In this document: positions 5,177-6,648 of the stretch, piece by piece | Numbering within the stretch: position 1 is the first letter of the stretch | Layout: each line of letters begins with the position of its first letter | From: an uncultured Candidatus Altimarinota bacterium | GTDB lineage: Bacteria > Patescibacteriota > Gracilibacteria > UBA4473 | Reading direction: 5' to 3' | NCBI GenBank assembly: GCA_938021445.1 | Contig: CALIGR010000059.1 | Coordinates: 1 to 6,648 of the forward strand | DNA length: 6,648 nucleotides | The notes under the pieces: generated by a model | Databases searched by the model: none | The model's input: the letters and a program-made list of their open reading frames with translations, nothing else | What the model was told of the DNA's origin: nothing | Program-made: the position numbers and the translations under genes

Positions 5177-5893
5177 CTATTTTTCTAAGATTTCTAATGT
5201 TGCCTCAGCTGCATTTGCAGCACGTTCAGCTGCTAAAGCTCTTTCTTGAGCACCCTCAACATCCACTCCTGTCTCAAAATCAACGTCATCAAAACTAACA
5301 TCTCCAAACAAATCATCACCCAACCCAAGACCTGCAAGTGGATCAGCCGCTGGGACAGCCGTATTTGCATAGGCCATCAACATAAGCAACTGACTAGGAT
5401 TAAGGCCATATTTATCTGCTGCTCTATTCAACTCTTCATCAACCGCTTTCGCACATGCGGTCTTAACTGGAATTTCCACCTCTCGCCCAAATGCATCCAG
5501 ACCTATCTCAGTTTGCTGTTCTATTTCACTAGCGGCAGCTTCGACTGCACAACTCACTGACTTATCAATAATATCTTGAAGTGTCTCTGGGCTCATGCCT
5601 AACTGGGCTGCAACTCCGTCAATACCTTTGAGATCACCAGCGACTTCTACTCCCGGATCAACAAACGCACTAGTGTCCCCCTCTGAAACAATTTCTGCCA
5701 TATAAGTGTTCCCTGCTACTTCAACTTCAAACGGGCCAACAGGTGATTCCCCAGCCTCCATTGCCTCAAAAACTTGTGTTGAGAAAAGCCCAGCACGACT
5801 AAGTACCGCCAACTCTTCAGCTGTCATTCTGTGCACAACCTCAGGTTTCTCAGATTCAACCACAACTTCGGCAGCCGGAAGTCCTTCACTCAT
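5177..5893 (-). CDS. Acidic Ala-rich soluble protein, unknown function
   Basis: A 238-residue protein with no recognised family, signal peptide or membrane segment. Residues 1-25 are a flexible acidic head. Residues 54-80 look beta-stranded (FEVEVAGNTYMAEIVSEG). Residues 86-160 are helical, including DLKGIDGVAAQLGMSPETLQ, which loosely echoes the IKGLDPSVLGVTPGE phrase of the downstream 604-aa protein. Two cysteines (115 and 147) lie in the helical part. Residues 184-212 are a Gly/Asp-rich acidic patch (GLGLGDDLFGDVSFDDVDFE), and the last 26 residues form an Ala/Glu helix (ERALAAERAANAAEATLEIL) fit for a coiled coil. It lies on the same strand as the 604-aa gene, 69 bp upstream of it, and the shared phrase and acidity suggest related or cooperating proteins. 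The assignment as a real gene rests on length, codon pattern and a candidate promoter. Confidence 0.75.
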   Translation of the reverse strand: MSEGLPAAEVVVESEKPEVVHRMTAEELAVLSRAGLFSTQVFEAMEAGESPVGPFEVEVAGNTYMAEIVSEGDTSAFVDPGVEVAGDLKGIDGVAAQLGMSPETLQDIIDKSVSCAVEAAASEIEQQTEIGLDAFGREVEIPVKTACAKAVDEELNRAADKYGLNPSQLLMLMAYANTAVPAADPLAGLGLGDDLFGDVSFDDVDFETGVDVEGAQERALAAERAANAAEATLEILEK

Positions 5894-5918
5894 TTCTAAA
5901 TTTATTACTTAACTCTAT

Positions 5919-5946
5919 TTTCTAATGAAAAGCACCAAAAAGTCAA
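5919..5946 (-). promoter_or_regulatory. Candidate promoter of the 238-aa gene
   Basis: On the minus strand TTGACT (5946-5941) is followed after 16 bp by TAGAAA (5924-5919), five of six and four of six matches to the -35 and -10 consensus. The expected transcript would start about 18-20 nt before the ATG at 5893. The -35 is part of an inverted GTCAA-N6-TTGAC motif. Confidence 0.4.
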
Positions 5947-5989
5947 AGTTTCTTGACAGAAAATCTTTTGACAAGAGTTAGTTTTGACC
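5941..5989. promoter_or_regulatory. Cluster of TTGAC motifs, possible operator
   Basis: GTCAA at 5942-5946 and TTGAC at 5953-5957 form a perfect inverted repeat with a 6-nt spacer. Two more TTGAC copies follow at 5968-5972 and 5984-5988, spaced 15 and 16 bp. The array overlaps the candidate -35 of the 238-aa gene, so a regulator binding here could control it. No plus-strand gene lies downstream that would need these as promoters. Confidence 0.35.
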
Positions 5990-6155
5990 AGTCTGATAGA
6001 TAAGCCTCTTCCCAACACTTAGTTTTTTGATAAAAATATTCTCAAATAAAAACCAGACAAAACACTGTCACAGACTAGAAAATAGCAGAAACTCGATAAA
6101 GATCGAATAAAATTCGTATTCACGTTTTTTTTGATTTCGAGTAATGTGAAACTTC

Positions 6156-6188
6156 AAAAAATCCAAACACAAAATGGATTGGATTTTT
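6156..6188 (-). terminator. Possible intrinsic terminator of the small-gene operon
   Basis: On the minus strand AAAAATCCAA pairs with TTGGATTTTT across a 12-nt loop, and the 3' arm runs into six Ts. This A-tract/stem/T-tract layout lies 32 nt after the stop of the 46-codon gene. The stem holds only two G:C pairs, so it is weak; it could work in both directions. Confidence 0.42.
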
Positions 6189-6219
6189 CGGGAATAAGTA
6201 GTTTTTGGGGAGTGCGGAT

Positions 6220-6360
6220 TTAGGGTTGTTTTAAAGCCTCTGGGAAATCGTTGTCGAGAAGGCAACCAATATATTCTGCTGGCCCATTCGCTTTATTTCT
6301 AAAACATTCTTCTGTCCAAGCGGAGTCTCTCCCTAGGACTCTGCGATCATAGTAAATCAT
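6220..6360 (-). CDS. Small 46-residue protein, unknown
   Basis: A short frame with normal protein-like composition: it starts MIYYDRRVLGRDSAW, continues with TEECFRNKANGPAEYIG and ends LLDNDFPEALKQP before TAA. The ATG is the earliest possible start, since an in-frame TAG lies two codons upstream. The balanced mix of residues contrasts with the non-coding DNA below it, which argues that the frame is real. The phrase NKANGPAEYI followed by NDFPEAL vaguely recalls the R-x-D/N-G-P-A repeats of MORN-like proteins, so it could also be a fragment of a longer repeat protein. It lies 41 bp after the gene at 6402-6648 on the same strand. A strong hairpin ends 5 nt before its ATG and would cover the ribosome landing site. 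Confidence 0.5.
   Translation of the reverse strand: MIYYDRRVLGRDSAWTEECFRNKANGPAEYIGCLLDNDFPEALKQP
6320..6344. repeat. GAGTC hairpin 1, inside the small gene
   Basis: GCGGAGTC (6320-6327) and GACTCTGC (6337-6344) form an 8-bp stem with one mismatch or wobble around a 9-nt loop. On the minus strand it shares CAGAGTC-N9/10-GACTC with the stronger hairpin at 6366-6397. It codes for the RRVLGRDSA part of the small protein. Confidence 0.45.
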
Positions 6361-6365
6361 GCTTG

Positions 6366-6397
6366 CCTACAGAGTCCAGTACCGGAGACTCTGTAGG
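6366..6397 (-). promoter_or_regulatory. Strong GAGTC hairpin 2 in the leader of the small gene
   Basis: CCTACAGAGTC (6366-6376) and GACTCTGTAGG (6387-6397) are an 11-bp perfect inverted repeat with a 10-nt loop. It begins 4 nt after the stop of the upstream gene and ends 5 nt before the ATG of the 46-codon gene. The TAGG that could act as a weak ribosome binding site is in its 3' arm. There is no T-run, so translation control or mRNA end protection fits better than termination. Confidence 0.55.
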
Positions 6398-6401
6398 GAC
6401 T

Positions 6402-6648
6402 TTAAGACTTATTCTCGGCCTCAAATTGCTCCAGATATTCTTTCCACTGTTTCATGACCTTGAGTACTTCTTGGGTGTTGTAAATATCGCATCCTTCCTT
6501 TCTAATATCATTGATAGCGTTATTTACTGAGGAAAGAAGCGAATCAACTTCCTGAATATCTTCAGGTGTATAATGCTGATAATGATTTGCTGTTATCTTG
6601 TTTTGAGCAATAGAAATAACAAGATCAATATCTTTAACACGAGCTCCA
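6402..6648 (-). CDS. C-terminal part of an unknown, mostly helical protein (5' end outside window)
   Basis: The last 81 codons of a gene that enters from the right edge; no start codon is available before an internal Met near the end (MKQWKEYLEQF). The visible part is hydrophilic and helical: KDIDLVISIAQNKITANHYQ, then HYTPEDIQEVDSLLSS, VNNAINDIRKEGCDIYNTQE and VLKVMKQWKEYLEQFEAENK before TAA. The regular spacing of hydrophobic residues in the last 40 residues suggests a helical bundle or coiled coil. No membrane segment or known motif is seen, and I do not recognise the family. The codon pattern is clearly coding. It lies on the same strand as the 46-codon gene, 41 bp upstream of it, with a strong hairpin between them, so they may share a transcript. 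Confidence 0.65.
   Translation of the reverse strand, partial: GARVKDIDLVISIAQNKITANHYQHYTPEDIQEVDSLLSSVNNAINDIRKEGCDIYNTQEVLKVMKQWKEYLEQFEAENKS

Larger units (their letters stand above)
5894..6219. other. AT-rich intergenic region without genes
   Basis: These 326 bases between the 238-aa gene and the small gene show no convincing coding frame on either strand and no tRNA-like fold. Apart from the promoter and TTGAC cluster near 5919-5989 and the hairpin at 6156-6188, only a short palindrome (CGAAT-AAA-ATTCG, 6104-6116) stands out. Confidence 0.6.

Noticed and set aside
157..5893. UGA recoded as glycine, as in some Gracilibacteria/SR1
   Set aside because: The long genes contain many glycines, all GGN, and no in-frame TGA; the ligase-like gene ends at TGA with the next gene starting 25 bp later.
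6068..6265. 65-codon minus-strand frame
   Set aside because: Its composition is not protein-like, it overlaps the better small gene in another frame, and it spans the AT-rich hairpin.
6366..6397. Strong hairpin as an intrinsic terminator of the partial gene
   Set aside because: No T-run follows on either strand, and a same-strand gene starts 5 nt later.

Overview
The window reads as a chromosomal piece of a small-genome, fermentative-type bacterium, most plausibly a member of the Patescibacteria/CPR (a Peregrinibacteria- or Gracilibacteria-like lineage). This is an inference from four things: a secreted beta-rich surface protein of the kind common in that group, large acidic proteins with no recognisable family, very tight gene packing, and start codons with no convincing Shine-Dalgarno sequence. 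UGA is an ordinary stop here: the 604-residue gene uses only GGN codons for its many glycines, so the UGA=Gly code of some Gracilibacteria/SR1 does not apply.

Left part (1-2194): an envelope cluster. The minus strand carries an O-antigen ligase/polymerase-like (Wzy_C-type) membrane protein, followed 25 bp later by the start of a probable mraY, cut by the window edge. Both would act on undecaprenyl-linked intermediates. Divergent from them, with start codons overlapping in one CATG, is a Sec-secreted protein of 223 residues.

Middle (2195-3278): an AT-rich, repeat-filled island. It holds a REP-associated tyrosine transposase (RAYT, Y1/HUH type) and, upstream of it, GTAG-headed palindromes: two nearly identical copies in a 58-bp direct repeat, one decayed copy and one inverted copy. 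A further GGAG-headed REP-like palindrome lies inside the RAYT gene itself, on the opposite strand. Together this looks like a complete REPtron (a RAYT with its cognate REPs), and it is the most interesting system in the window.

Right part (3293-6648): minus-strand genes only. Two soluble, acidic proteins of unknown function (604 and 238 aa) each have their own candidate promoter. Then come an AT-rich intergenic stretch with clustered TTGAC motifs and a possible terminator, a 46-codon small gene, a strong hairpin just before its start codon, and the 3' end of another unknown gene that runs off the window.

The functions of the right-hand genes cannot be named from sequence alone. All structure, promoter and family statements come from reading the sequence by eye, with no search or folding program.
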